The notes beneath the pieces were generated by a model. It saw nothing but the letters and a program-made list of their open reading frames with translations. It ran no database searches and had not been told where the DNA came from. From Isoperla grammatica (taxonomy: Eukaryota > Arthropoda > Insecta > Plecoptera > Perlodidae), in NCBI GenBank assembly GCA_945910005.1, contig OX246744.1:1927950-1991949 (forward strand): a stretch of 64,000 bases of DNA, read 5' to 3'. The position numbers were made by a program, and so were the translations under genes. Positions 1 through 11,950 of the stretch are shown here, in pieces. Position 1 is the first letter of the stretch; every line of letters starts with the position of its first letter.

Positions 1-169
1 TGCATCATAACCTCACTGTCCCCACTGTGCAGCCGCCCAAAAATAAATTCAATAAACAAATTTTGTTCGTGGGGGAAGGGGGAGTGGTTAAAAACGTTTG
101 TATATCGTTTTAAAACGTGGTTAAACGTTCAGGATTTAATCGCTTTTTCCCAACGTTAGTAGGCCTACC
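1..169. other. unassigned sequence
   Basis: No coding exon, RNA gene or clear repeat was recognised here. A short G-rich run lies near position 70. Confidence 0.5.
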
Positions 170-366
170 CAGGGTCCTCATTTCAGGAGAGTTTTAGGCG
201 GGTTGTAAGTTGCGCCCCGGTTGTAACATCCGTAGGACTACTGCAATGGGAGCCCAGGTTTGTACTGGCTCTACCCAGGGCCCTGATTCCAACAGTTTTA
301 GACGGTTGTAGCAGGTTGTAAAGTTACGTCCCAATTACAACTTACATACTGGAATGAGGGCCCTGA
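170..366. mobile_element. two adjacent short inverted-repeat elements
   Basis: At 277-365 the ends agggccctgattccaac and ctggaatgagggccct form an inverted repeat around an 89-bp unit. The preceding 85 bp (from cagggtcctcatttc to gcaatgggagccca) is a diverged relative, with the same interior words (gttttaggcgg, ttgtaa). This looks like two miniature foldback elements side by side. No target duplication could be identified. Confidence 0.45.
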
Positions 367-1233
367 ATTGTGCTGGCTCTATCTATACTTGGACCGAACA
401 TGCGTCCGTCGTTTTCTTCCTTTGTCCACTGAACGTCTGTTGTTGCGTAAAAGATCCTGACCAGCGCAAGAACTGCATACCAGCCGCGCTGCCTTATCCA
501 GCCCAGAATGCTCCGTCATTTCAAATAACTAATTGAATTGTTACGTCACTCTATCACGTGATAGACTTGTGCACGTGGCACCTGCACGCGGGCACCTGCA
601 CACGTGACACCTGACACCTGCACAAGTGGTGACAGGTGAAAATTTGTCATCGGTTTTTAAATGTAATGTTTTTCATTGTTCATTTTAACACAAGGAGAAT
701 ACAAGTTTAACAAATTTTTTGACAGTTAGGTCCGTATTTATATATTCATACAAGGTCGGTAAAGTAGTAGTAGTGAGGAGGTTACCTCATAGAGGGTAAT
801 GAACGTTGACACTTGGGAACCCGCGGCGGCGGAAAATTCACATGCGCATATTAAGTAATGCACAGCTACTGTTTTAAGACGTCGTGTACATTCGTTATTT
901 TCTGAATGTTAATAAATACCAACCATATATTTCGTGTTTAATAAGAAATATTAATACCACACTTACATTTACATTAAACAAGGCTTCCATAACAGCTTCA
1001 AACTACTTGTGCAAACATGAATACCAAAAAATAAAATAAACATGTAAAATAAAAAATGTAAAAACTTATAAATAAAATGTAAAATAAATTTTTAAATGTA
1101 TAATATATTAAATGTATAATATTTATATGTTTAATGTATAATATATTGCAAAGAATGAACATGAAGATGAGGATGGACATTATTTTAAACAAAATTTCCA
1201 TTCAGCGTCCGGTAAAATTCTACTAAACAAACG
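367..1233. other. AT-rich intergenic sequence, no gene seen
   Basis: Short reading frames exist but lack coding character. 1020-1150 is very AT-rich. Nothing else was recognised. Confidence 0.5.
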
Positions 1234-1781
1234 GAATGCGCTCAAAATAGTCAAAAAAGGGGAAAATAATTTTGAAAAAATTACCTCGTAATATTAAAGT
1301 TATGATGTACGTGTGTACAAAATTTCAGGTTGATCGGTAAATGTTTGTTAAATTTTCAATTTTGTATTATATAGTGTCCCCTTAAAACCTAATTTTCTTA
1401 ACCTTACCCCATACGGGTTTTCGCGTATTTTGGATATGTTATAAAGCGCAGTTGAACGAAGAAAATGATACCCATAAACCTCAATGTTACAATTGAGTTT
1501 CGGGTCAAACTCAATTTCTACACTCACGCGGTCAAGAGGAGACCGCACACATAAGCTGGACACTCCTATCTGATCCTTGCGGGTTTCATTTGAAGATTTT
1601 AAAAATATTTCTTTCACGATTATAATACAATACACGTCGAAATATGTGTCGTGAAGACCCCGCACTCCACATTCTCCATTGGTAGAGACCTGCAAAGGTC
1701 AGAAATATGTTATCCGCAACCGCCACGTTAAAACTCAACCCGCATCCGCACCCGCGGGATCAAAACCGCACCCGTACCGGC
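1234..1781 (+). mobile_element. dispersed element copy 1, adjacent to (GACT)n
   Basis: This 548-bp block is repeated at 33438-33997. Both copies start at gaatgcgctcaaaa, share interior words such as gtacaaaatttcagg and gtccccttaaaa, and end near ccgcacccg-accggc. Both are followed within 12-65 bp by a several-hundred-bp (GACT)n array. Boundaries come from where the two copies stop matching. No coding potential is visible. Molluscan non-autonomous elements of the 'pearl'/Helitron-like type are known to sit beside ACTG-type arrays, so this class is a reasonable guess and not a proof. Confidence 0.6.
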
Positions 1782-1792
1782 TATTTAAAAGC

Positions 1793-2146
1793 AAGTGACT
1801 GACTGACTGACTGACTGACTGACTGACTGACTGACTGACTGACTGACTGACTGACTGACTGACTGACTGACTGACTGACTGACTGACTGACTGACTGACT
1901 GACTGACTGACTGACTGACTGACTGACTGACTGACTGACTGACTGACTGACTGACTGACTGACTGACTGACTGACTGACTGACTGACTGACTGACTGACT
2001 GACTGACTGACTGACTGACTGACTGACTGACTGACTGACTGACTGACTGACTGACTGACTGACTGACTGACTGACTGACTGACTGACTGACTGACTGACT
2101 GACTGACTGACTGACTGACTGACTGACTGACTGACTGACTGACAGA
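1793..2146. repeat. (GACT)n microsatellite, about 88 units
   Basis: A nearly pure GACT tetranucleotide array of about 350 bp. Translation in one minus frame gives a Ser-Gln-Ser-Val polymer, which is an artefact of the repeat. Confidence 0.97.
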
Positions 2147-2335
2147 ATGACTGATTTATTGACTTTCTTACTTACTTCCATACTTTTATTTACTTACTTA
2201 TACTTGCACACATACATACTTATTTAGTTGCATACATACATACTTATATTATATAGATCCAATATTGAAAATCTAGGACAGTTCCCTATTCCGCCCTGAA
2301 ATATTTCAAATACACAGTCCCAATAACCTGTCAGT

Positions 2336-2420
2336 GCAGCTTACATGTAGCTAAGTGTAGCTAAGTGCAGCTCAGAGCAGCTAAGTGCAGCTAAGTGTAG
2401 CTAAGTGCAGCTAAGTGTGC
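2336..2420. repeat. 10-bp minisatellite
   Basis: About eight imperfect copies of agctaagtgc, with variants agctaagtgt and agctcagagc. Confidence 0.8.
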
Positions 2421-3602
2421 ACACAGCTACAGCTATGAGGCGCCAGGCGTCTATAATGACATGATGGGCCAACTCAAGCGAATGGCCTTGACCCCACCAG
2501 GAACACTTCAAAGTGTGACCCCGAGGCAACCTGACTGAGCTCATCACACCGAACCACGTTCGGAACACATTGTGATTACTGGTTGTCTCAGTTGTGTTTC
2601 CATTCTCGTCAAATTTATGCAATGTTTCGTTGGCCCATCCATGTAAATGTAATTTATAGACTCGAAACTAAGGTCTATTATGATAATAATAAGAATGTTT
2701 CTGCAAGAATGCCTGCTTAAGGGTACACACTATGCCGTACCCATTCTCAGGTAACTAACTGGGTATATATTAGGGTATTTGGGTAGTTCGGAAGGTTGTT
2801 AGTTTACTGGTCAATGGCCACGCCGTAAGAGGAGCCTTTAAATTAGAAACAAAAGAAACGGTCGCTCCACACGGTCTATTTAAACGGTATTTGCTGTAGG
2901 ATTTCCTAATCTGCTTGTTGTTGTTAAATGCATGGAGTGCACCAACCGTGAGTGGAATGTACCCTAACCACGCCTGACAACAGACGCCAAAAATTGGCAG
3001 TTTTTAAATCATTTTTAAAATGCAAAGTTAATTTTAAATATCATTTTGTCGTGATTATTCCATATAACTGGAAATAAATGAGAAATTATTAAAAAAAGAT
3101 TGTTATTTTTAACAATGACACCTGGTTCGATGGGTTTACGGTCTACCGCATTCCGATTGCGAGCACTCACACCCGCGCCGAGTGGAGGTGGTAAAGAGGA
3201 GGGGGAATTTCTTGATACAATGGCATTGTTCTTTAGTTGCAAAGCACTTTAGCCACAGTTTCACACCACTTCACATATCACCGACAGAAGGTGAGGTTTT
3301 AACAGTTCTCGCCTTCAGGTTTCAACGCCAGTTGGGTTGTTAGCCAAGGCCTTCTAGTTTCAAGTGTTTAGCTACGCCTCGAAGTCGAGTAGGCACTGAC
3401 TGATTGCTTTTGTCACTCGACTCAAATGTCGGACAGCTCAATTCGCGAGCAAGCGATGCACACCTACAAATACGTCATGGTCAGTTTAACAATCTGGAGC
3501 AACTCGTTGTTCGGTCTTTTAAAGATTACAAAACAATAAACAATAATATAAACATGAAATGAGGATCGTGTACGCAGCATATATTGATGTTGATAACACA
3601 CC
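2421..3602. other. intergenic sequence, no gene seen
   Basis: No exon, RNA gene or mobile element was recognised. The short reading frames are unremarkable. Confidence 0.5.
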
Positions 3603-4002
3603 TTTAAATAAATAAATTCACATTTAGAGTCTACCCACTCAGTAACTAAACTGCTTTTCATTGGCGGACTTTAATTTAAAGCGACTAAACCAACCCTGTA
3701 GGCTTCGAACACCATCGACGAGTGAGCGATAACCAATCAAAGATCGATATTTCAAATATGATACTTATGAATCAGTGATTGGACAGTGCGAACACCTGCG
3801 GACAAATGTCAGAATCAACAAGGCCGATTCAGAACAACTTTGAATTTATTGAGTGCCTCGTTGCTAGGACGGCTCCCAAGTCACCGTTTACTTATTCCTA
3901 AGACAAAAAGTAATGGAACTGAATCCAGAATAGGAGTTAAAAAAGTTCTGCCTGAACCGGTATTTAAACTCGGGACCTTCTGCATTGGAAGCAGGGATGC
4001 TA
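3603..4002 (-). mobile_element. tRNA-derived SINE (family 1), copy A
   Basis: Reverse-strand copy of the element at 23378-23805. Read on the minus strand it has a truncated tRNA-like head (ending in a B-box-like word in a degenerate state), a unique body, and a tail ending actgagtgggtagactc then an AT-rich stretch of tttattta type. The A-box end is missing, so the copy is 5' truncated. The open frame starting near 3786 is a translation of SINE sequence and not a gene. Confidence 0.8.
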
Positions 4003-4532
4003 AAATAAAATCGGAAATAGTTATTGGAACAGAGATAAATTTAAAAGAACGAGTATTGAGTTATCTGGAGGATGACGTATTGTGGTCTAGTTTTGAACAT
4101 TTAAAGCAATTTTATCCTACAGATAACGGGAGTTTAGCAGCGGGGGTTCGAGATACAGCCCTAAATCCTTTCATGCACCAGATTGTTGCATATCCGCCTA
4201 AACATCCGCTATTTGACCCCACTCGTCAATGCTGTTGTTTAGAACATTACAAATCACCGATAACTCAATTTTGAATAACGTTCTGATCCCGTTGCTTCAA
4301 TTTATGGAACATGTTAACTCTTTCGAGGCCATTAACATACACACAACTCAGATATCATGTTGTGATTTATGGTGTGTAGAATACTTGGTGCTGTCATATG
4401 GTACAACGTTGTTGCTTCAAGGGAGTTAGGGTTGTTATTAAGTACAGAGAGGTATAAATAACATTTGAGGATGTATGTTAAAACTTCTGGGGTCTCATTC
4501 CAGTACATTTGCAAACTTTACCCCGGTGTTAA
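4003..4532. other. intergenic sequence, no gene seen
   Basis: An open frame runs through from the SINE but shows no recognisable domain. Confidence 0.45.
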
Positions 4533-4702
4533 CCAATCAGCAAGGCGATTCTTTATGGGCGACGATACGTTTATCACCGGTTTCAGTTGTTAGAAGAAGG
4601 CGATGAGCCAATCACTGCCTTGCATTCACCTACAGTAACGACTAAAACCGCTGATAAATTTACTGTCGCCCATACAGAATCGCCCTGCAAGAGTCAGCAA
4701 TT
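4533..4702. mobile_element. foldback MITE with arms of about 60 bp
   Basis: The left arm aaggcgattctttatgggcg is mirrored by cgcccatacagaatcgccct on the right. Pairing continues inward through tttatcaccggttt against aaaaccgctgataaa. No coding content. The target duplication is not clear. Confidence 0.7.
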
Positions 4703-5136
4703 GAGACGCCGATCGAAGGAAGACATTGTTGAAAAAACTGGAAATTAGTAGGCCTAAGATGGTCTTACAGTAACAATACAGAAAGTGTTACGTATAGACA
4801 GACCGTCATAATATATACAAATAATGAAACATACGGAACAGTCTCACATAAGGTAAAGCTACGTAAACCATGTAACAAATACGTGTATAAAATATGTTAC
4901 TCAAGCAATGTTAACACATCGATCTGAATACTTGATATTGATTTGTCAACGTGTCTAGTGTAATACAGGTGTAGTTAAGCTAAGCTAACTGGTGGTTCTC
5001 ACGCAACAACTCTCTTGTATGAAACATGCGCAACATAATCGCATCATCAGTAGTTGTGAAGTGACGTAAAGCGTTGTCTCGCAGCTCGCATCATAATGGC
5101 CAGTAAACTTGGAGCTTATTACCAGTCCTGGCAGTG
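4703..5136. other. intergenic sequence, no gene seen
   Basis: Nothing recognised. Confidence 0.45.
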
Positions 5137-5345
5137 GCTCGCACACTCACGCACACACTCACGCACTCACGCGCACTCACGCACACTCTACGCGCAATCA
5201 AGCACACTCACGCATTCTCTCACGCACACTCACGCACACTCACGCACACTCACTCACACTCACGCACACGCACGCGGAGACAATGCGTGTATTAGCTGGC
5301 GCGCACTCACGCGCACTCACGCACACACTCACGCACACTCACGAT
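5137..5345. repeat. 10-bp minisatellite cactcacgca
   Basis: Imperfect copies of cactcacgca and cacactcacg. His/Thr/Arg/Ser-rich translations are artefacts. A second block of the same repeat lies at 5648-5697. The intervening 300 bp is unique, and both blocks are followed by a version of agacaatgcg(t/c)gtattagctggcg. Confidence 0.9.
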
Positions 5346-5647
5346 GATTGATTGATATTTGGGCTTAACGTCTCATATTTTTGCAACTTGGCTAATCGAG
5401 ACGATGAGTGGATGAAATAGGGGGGAGTTTGGAGGAAAGGGACAAGTAGGAGGGCGGTGAGGATAGGGGAAGGGGGAGGAAAAGAGAGTGGGGAGGTTGT
5501 GGACTGCATTTCGTCTGACTTCTCCTCCTCGACCTAGGGTGGCCCTACCAGAAGCATACGCTTCCACCAGCATAGCTCCAGGAATCATCAAAGCGCACAA
5601 ACCTGCCCACCTCGATAAGGTAGCTTTGGTAGCAGTCCCTGGGCAGG

Positions 5648-5697
5648 CCGCACACACACGCACACACTCACGCACACTCACGCGCACTCACGCGTAG
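5648..5697. repeat. 10-bp minisatellite, second block
   Basis: The same cactcacgca unit as at 5137-5345, followed by the same word (gtattagctggcg). The two blocks probably arose by duplication or by insertion of the 300 bp between them. Confidence 0.85.
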
Positions 5698-5922
5698 ACA
5701 ATGCGCGTATTAGCTGGCGTGCGCGCTCATCTCGCTATTCTAAATGATATTAATATAGTAAATGAGATTAATGATTCTGTTGGTGGCTCAACGGTCTCAC
5801 CCACGTGTGACAAACCGGTCGCTCGCTGATACTCCTAATCGAGATATGGAGCGCGATCCTATAATGTCTGCTGTAGACCTAACTCACATCGTCTGGCACA
5901 CTTGACTTGGTAATGCTACAGT

Positions 5923-6921
5923 CAGTGGTCGAATTGGAACTATATCTTTGGGGGGATGGTTAATATTAACATGTACGGACTTTCGTGGGCTGTAAGGGGT
6001 CTGGGGCGGAGCCCCAGCCGCCGGAGGCGAAAAATTTTTCAGGCCTTTTTCCCCTCAAGATAGCTTTTAGTGCGATCTGAGACATGACGCCACTAAATTA
6101 CTAATTGCAATAATTTATAGGAAACGTTTTAATAGTGTGTTTCATTCTTAGAATTTAAATTTGATATTTGCTACATTTTTTATTTTATAATTAGAACTTA
6201 CCAGTATTGTTTCTAATCTAGAAACCACAAATTGACACACAAGTTTTTATATTCAACGCGATATCACATAATTATACTGTAAAATCCACTCAACAAATCA
6301 CTCACGAACACACGCAAACAAGTAAAATTCGACACAAGAACGACTTTGCAATGCGCGGTTGCTGCTCCTTCAGTGTCCACTGTGAACTAAACGAGCAAGA
6401 CGCTCGTGTCACTGTGTTGCTCACTAACAAAACCACGTTTTTCTAAGAAGCTGAATTCTTTGAAGCCTTTATGCCACCAATGGTGCCACTGTCAAAATAG
6501 GTCATCCCTTTACTTTGTCCTTCTACTCCGAACTAGAGACCAACCGAATAACACCACAAGAAACCTACCTGTAGTGGAGCCAGCTGTAGCAAAGATTACA
6601 TCTTTGACTGTAGATATACCCTTATTATCCGAACCTCTGCGGAAAAAGCATTTTTTTCTTCACTCGCCAATTATATTGTGGATTCAAAGAAGAAGAAAAA
6701 TTTATTTTTAAAGATAGTAAAGCCCTAACCGACTGTCACAAAAATATTAACTAAACTTATGTGTCGAGAAAACACAATATATGGTATGTTATGCAAAATT
6801 GATGTGTTTCGTTTGGGGGGATGGTTCCAACAATGTTTCTTTTTGGGGGGATGGTTAAGCCAATGAATTTCTTTTGGGGGGATGGCATCCCCCCGCATCC
6901 CCCCCCCCAATTCGACCACTG
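5923..6921. mobile_element. hAT-like DNA transposon, non-autonomous, 999 bp
   Basis: The ends are perfect 15-bp terminal inverted repeats, cagtggtcgaattgg at 5923-5937 and its complement at 6907-6921. The flanking 8 bp are gctacagt (5915-5922) and gccacagt (6922-6929), a 7/8 match. An 8-bp target duplication with a CAGTGG start is typical of the hAT superfamily. The interior has three copies of ttggggggatgg near the right end and one near the left, plus a tggggcggagccccag palindrome. An open frame at 6406-6711 shows no transposase motif that I recognise, so the copy is treated as non-autonomous. Confidence 0.85.
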
Positions 6922-7154
6922 GCCACAGTACTATACTATAATCTATACAGTACCGAACCTCAGGCTATTCTCTTGCTGAAAACACGTGCGCGTGCAGGCC
7001 TACCCTCACAAGGGTTAAGAGCCGATCAAGTAGTATCACTACTACTTTAGGTAGTTTTTATAATGGCAAAGATGTCTGAGTCCCAACACGAGATGGTCCG
7101 ACTGCTCGAGCCCCAGTCTGTTACCAGAGCGTTCTTCATTTAAATTTCCTGTTT

Positions 7155-7350
7155 CAGAATTGATCTAGCTAGGACCCTTTGATAGAATTAATCACGACTT
7201 TCTAGAGTCTAGATCTTCAATGACAACAATGCACAACAGTGAAAAAGGTACCTGAACATAACATTTGAAAACTAGTTGTTATTGTTGAGCATTGTTGTCA
7301 TTGATCTATCAAAGACTCTCAGAAGTAATCACTGCTCTCTAGATCAATTC
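7155..7350. mobile_element. palindromic MITE family B, copy 1
   Basis: The ends cagaattgatcta and agatcaattc are inverted, and interior arms gacaacaatgcacaacagt and ttgagcattgttgtcatt also pair. Related copies lie at 19912-20104 and 39970-40115. Confidence 0.7.
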
Positions 7351-7621
7351 TTTAAACCGTACGCTCAGCACTCCAGCTACAGGCCTTGTACTTGTACACC
7401 GCCTACTCGTAGGGGCGTGTTGGTTTAGCTAGCATGGAGGGAAGTCGTTTATCTCAATAGGCCAGGTGTGATAGGACGATCAGTTTGATGCGTCAAGAGT
7501 TATTGGTCTAGACTTTGCGTTTTATCGATAGGCAACCTTAGTACTTACTGCACTGTATTGCACTTACTGCATGGAGATCACTTAACGGTGTGCTGTGCAT
7601 ACTTGTTAAGTAATCTTAGGG

Positions 7622-7768
7622 CCGGTATTTCAATGTCCAGTTAAAGTGTCAAGTAAATTTAACTGTCAGGTAAGCCCAGTTTGGTGTATTTCTATTGGCC
7701 GTTGTCATGGTAAAAACAATTTAACTAAAAACTAAAAAGTAGATTTTAACTGGACATTGAAATACCGG
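7622..7768. mobile_element. 147-bp MITE with perfect 24-bp terminal repeats
   Basis: The left end, beginning ccggtatttcaatgtccagt, is perfectly inverted at 7745-7768. The interior contains ggccgttgtcatggt, a word also found in diverged form in the element at 11311-11469, whose ends also read ggccc(t/g)gta-t. These are probably the same superfamily. Confidence 0.8.
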
Positions 7769-8693
7769 ACATAAGATATAGTTAAACGTTTTACAAAGGT
7801 CCCTCAAATCGTCTTCCCCGGACTGCGAAGAAGGGGCGGGTGCCGCGATCCGTCCCACTCTGGACCAAGGATGGTTCAGCCCTAGACTGAGGCGACTTCT
7901 CCCCCTCGCTCCTACTGAACACTCGTTCCGTTTCTCATTGAGTTTTCTCAATCATATACGTACAAAACACACCAGAAAAAAACAAAAGACACTAAGTGAC
8001 ATGTCATGGCACAGAACCAACAAACATATCGTATGTAAACGCCGCTTAAGAGTGTTGAAACATTCTTGGATTCTATTAAAACAATATTTATAGATGTGTA
8101 AATGACACTTGGGTAATATACGTTTAATTTATGACCCTGAAACATTGTCTCTTCGATCTAAAGAGTAGTAAACAGCATATTATGTACAGTGCTGCTTATT
8201 GACTCCAGAATGGGCCTGGAAATTACGTGTCCAAGGTCTCGTGTAAGTGTAATGGTCTTTGTACGGCGCCCTCGCTTCCGGCTGCGCGAGGGTAATCTGC
8301 ATATTCCAATGTCTTTGGCAATCTCGCTACCATCTTGTTCGGAAGAGATGAAAAATCAACAAATAATCGTCCCGACCGCAACAACTTCTTTATAAGGCGG
8401 TGTAATTGTGTGATTACCAACGACGCCTCGCGGTAGATTGAACAAGCTTACTTATCGTCATCTCACTCACCACTAATCGCGCGCGAGATCGTTCTAATCG
8501 AATCGATCGATCGATTAGCTGTTGTGTTCGATATTATTTACCACAGTGTCTTGATTATCCTGTGGAGATAAATGTACCGGTAGCTTGTTAAGTGAGGGTA
8601 TTAGTGGAGTAAACGTGTTCTAAGACCTCGTGTTACTATAGTGGATCGAGCTTGTCAACATCTGGGATGGTCTTATGAGCTCTCTCGCACACG
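7769..8693. other. intergenic sequence, no gene seen
   Basis: Short overlapping frames on both strands lack domain content. Nothing recognised. Confidence 0.45.
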
Positions 8694-8695
8694 TG

Positions 8696-8765
<70 letters not shown>

Positions 8766-8790
8766 TCGTTGTCGTTGTCGTTGTCGTTGT
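8694..8790. repeat. (GTTGTC)n hexanucleotide array
   Basis: About 16 units of gttgtc with one interruption near 8760. Confidence 0.95.
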
Positions 8791-9594
8791 AATTTCATTA
8801 CAAGTAAATAAAAAATTTTAAAGTAAATTAATTACATTGTACGTGATTTTTACGTGACTAAAGCGTTACTATTCGTGGGTTACTGTTACAGTACTTCTGC
8901 TATTGTGCCATACTTGGGGAAGTTCGTTTTTAAAAGTAACTTTCAAAAGATGCAGTTATCAAAGAAACTTTAAAAAAAAACTCGAGTTCCTTTTTATAAC
9001 TTTATCCTTGAAAACAGATCAATGTCCTCAAAAAAGGGAAACAAACAAACAACCAACAAAAGTAACGTCAATATAAGACTGAAGTAGTTAGTAACGTAAC
9101 CATTTCCTTTAATGGCAGGTAATGAGTAAAGTAATGTTACTACTTTCAAAAGTAATTTATATAAGACTGGCATTAAGACAGATTTAAAAACACTTCCTGT
9201 TTCAACAGTTCTCTCTATCTATCTAACATTATTCAGATAATTTCAATGAGCAAATAACCGAAAACCGAGAGTTGTTTGATAAACAAGAGTTTGTAGGACA
9301 AGGACGTAAGAATGGTCAAGTCCACACAAAAGCTATAATTCAATTTTCGGTAAGTTATCAATGTTCACTCTTGTAAAACACAGCTTCGATTAACATTTCC
9401 CAGTAGTTGTAGAAATGTCCGTAAGGAGCGGAGTCAACAGTTCAAGGTGATGACCTTGCGGGACAATAGTGCGTTTATGGTGGGGCCCTTCTCTTCAATC
9501 GTCTGTTTATCTCAGAGTATCAATGCAAAGAAGTAGATGATATATCTCAGGCATAATTAATTAGCTTCATTCGTGCAACAAGATCCCTATCGCG
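8791..9594. other. intergenic sequence, no gene seen
   Basis: AT-rich; nothing recognised. Confidence 0.45.
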
Positions 9595-9718
9595 ACATTG
9601 AGGCAGTGTAGCAGTGTAGCTGTGTAGCTGTGTAGCAGTGTAGCAGTATAGCAGTGTAGCAGTGTAGCAGTAGCAGTGTAGCAGTGTAGCAGTGTAGCAG
9701 TGTAGCAGTAGCAGTGTA
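9595..9718. repeat. 8-bp minisatellite gtagcagt
   Basis: Imperfect copies of gtagcagt, with gtagctgt and shortened variants. Confidence 0.9.
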
Positions 9719-9756
9719 GCTTAACTTGCTAAACTCAAGCGGATGGGTTCTCGTAA

Positions 9757-10064
9757 GATTAGGAATAAGTAAACGGTGACTTTGGAGCCGTCCTAGCAAC
9801 GAAGCACTCAATAAATTCAAAGTTGTTCTGAATCGGTCTTGTTGATTCTGACATTTGTCGGCAGGTGTTCGCACTGTCCAATCACTGATTCATATGTTTC
9901 GTATTTGAAATATCGATTTTTGATTGGTTATCGCTCACTCGTCGATGGTGTTTGGAGTCTACAGGGTTGGTTTAGTCGCTTTAAATTAAAGTCCCCCACT
10001 GCAAATCAGTTTAGTTACTCAGTGGGTAGACTCTAAATGTAAATGTATTTATTTATTTATTTAA
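9757..10064 (+). mobile_element. SINE family 1, copy B (head missing)
   Basis: Matches the 23378-23805 element from aggaataagtaaacggtgac to the tail, including tgggtagactctaaatg and an (ATTT)n end. The tRNA-like head is absent. The copy starts just downstream of the 9595-9718 minisatellite. Confidence 0.8.
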
Positions 10065-10497
10065 GTATGAAAAGCGTTTCACCTCGTATTGTAATCAGTA
10101 AAATAATAAAAATGTTTTAATTTAATCCGATAGTTACTGTCTTAGGATATGTTGTTATAATATAGCACCATACAAGAATTGACATATAGACCTCAGATCC
10201 TTATCTACTGCCCCTTTCACGCGCCTTATTTCAAAAAAATTCAACAGATTCCTGGGGTTCTTTCACACATTAGTAAATTGAATCTTTTGCTGAGTAGAGT
10301 GCACAAGCCTAATTAGGCACGCCCACCGTTCCAGGTAACCAACCGAAGGTAGTAAATTATTCCTAATGGATCTGTTTCAATTATGTGGTAGAAAGAAGAG
10401 AAGTTGAAAGTTAATTTGGTACCATTGGCCTCGGCTGTGTCGTAAGCATGAGAAGTTGGGGCAACTTAACTAGAATGGCTGATGTTAACAACAACAA
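10065..10497. other. intergenic sequence, no gene seen
   Basis: Nothing recognised. Confidence 0.45.
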
Positions 10498-10680
10498 ATT
10501 TCATTTCAATTATTTTCATTTTATTTCATTTCATTTCATTTCATTTCATTTCATTTCATTTCATTTCATTTCATTTCATTTCATTTCATTTCATTTCATT
10601 TCATTTCATTTCATTTCATTTCATTTCATTTCATTTCATTTCATTTCATTTCATTTCGTTTCATTTCATTTCATTTCATC
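10498..10680. repeat. (TTTCA)n pentanucleotide array
   Basis: About 35 units of tttca with one g substitution near 10658. Phe-His-Ser-type translations are artefacts. Confidence 0.97.
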
Positions 10681-10976
10681 CCCACCCCCGTGCAGTAAAT
10701 GGTCGCCCCCCAAAGCGTGGCTCAACATTGAGAGGGGACTCTAGCCCGACCCTGGCCCCCCTTACAAGGGCCGGTGAGGTCACCAGGGGCCAACCAGTGG
10801 GGGGCGGTGCACGGGGCGGTCTAGACTAAACCACTGCCTTCTAGAATAACTCAGACGTCTTCCTGTTAGTGTGGCCGCTACGCAGATTAGCCTGCACTGA
10901 CTACTGATGTACACGTTTCTGTACATTTACTAAAATCTCAAATCAAGGACTTGGTTCTGATACTTTTCATTTTTAA

Positions 10977-11155
10977 TAAAAACACTGTAGGACTTACACA
11001 ATTTAAAATTTGTTCGATGTTGTTCAACATCACGTCACGCAATATTTCGACAGCTGCTCTACTGTCATCATCAGGCACGACTGACAAATATTGCGTGACG
11101 TGATGTTGAACAACATCGAAACAATTTTAACTGTGTAAGTCCTACAGTGTTTTTA
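10977..11155. mobile_element. foldback MITE, 179 bp
   Basis: The arms taaaaacactgtaggactta and taagtcctacagtgttttta are exact complements. Pairing extends to gatgttgttcaacatcacgt and its complement, around a loop of about 45 nt containing gctgctctactgtcatcatc. No coding content. Confidence 0.85.
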
Positions 11156-11310
11156 TTACATATTTTTCAGTTAACGAGAGTGTTTTTTATAACGTTTTAT
11201 TTTTGTTGTAATAGGGCTCGCCACAATAGATACAGCTAATACTTAAACTACAAGAAAAACAACAATTTATACTATTAAACCAAAACTATAGACATTTGTC
11301 AGTACTTGTA

Positions 11311-11469
11311 AGGCCCTGTACTATGAACATCGGATAAATATTTAGTAAGCTACTAAACTTGTTTTCACAATGGCAACTATAGGCTTCCTATTGGTTGTTG
11401 CCATGGTGAAGACAAGTTAGTAGCCGACTTAATATGTATCCAAAGTTTAAGTTCATAATACCGGGCCTA
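11311..11469. mobile_element. MITE, about 159 bp
   Basis: The ends aggccctgtactatgaac and gttcataataccgggcct are inverted with three mismatches. The interior contains attggttgttgccatggt. It is probably related to the element at 7622-7768. Confidence 0.65.
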
Positions 11470-11950
11470 AGTATGGTTTGTTATCCGGTAAATTGTTGAT
11501 TAATTAATTAAAACTAGTATCTATGACAGTGTTCTATTATAATATTACTAAGATGGTTTTTTATTTTTATGTCAGAAATTTATTAATAATTTCCGCGTTT
11601 CAGGTGTTTCTTTCGGGTGTGTTGTGAAACGCGTGGGCCCTGTTTACAGTCAACATGATAGGAATATATTAGCACAAGACAAATAGCCCAACAAGTAGTT
11701 TTTATACAGACAGACATTTATACGTCTAGGCCGGACAGGCTGATTAGTGAAGACAAAAACACAAGTGAAGCCAGTGTTGAGCTCAAGGATGTGAGTGTAT
11801 CATGGCGCCACACACGCACACGCACACGCACACGCGTCCATGTGAGAACGGGGGTGTAAAACTAGCTTTCAATTATATTTATTGTATTGGAGGATAGTTT
11901 TCCTTTATGCCAGGCCTCCAGCATTAGGTTTTCTTTTTTGTTTACATTTT

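Noticed and set aside
1735..2181. 148-codon Ser-Gln-Ser-Val frame on the minus strand (and the one at 34022-34510)
   Set aside because: Simple translation of GACT arrays; no flanking coding sequence.
3786..4274. 162-codon frame, similar to frames at 9587-9874 and 23253-23615
   Set aside because: All three translate SINE family 1 sequence.
6406..6711. Transposase gene in the hAT-like element
   Set aside because: The 101-codon frame has no recognisable catalytic or zinc-finger motif and is too short.
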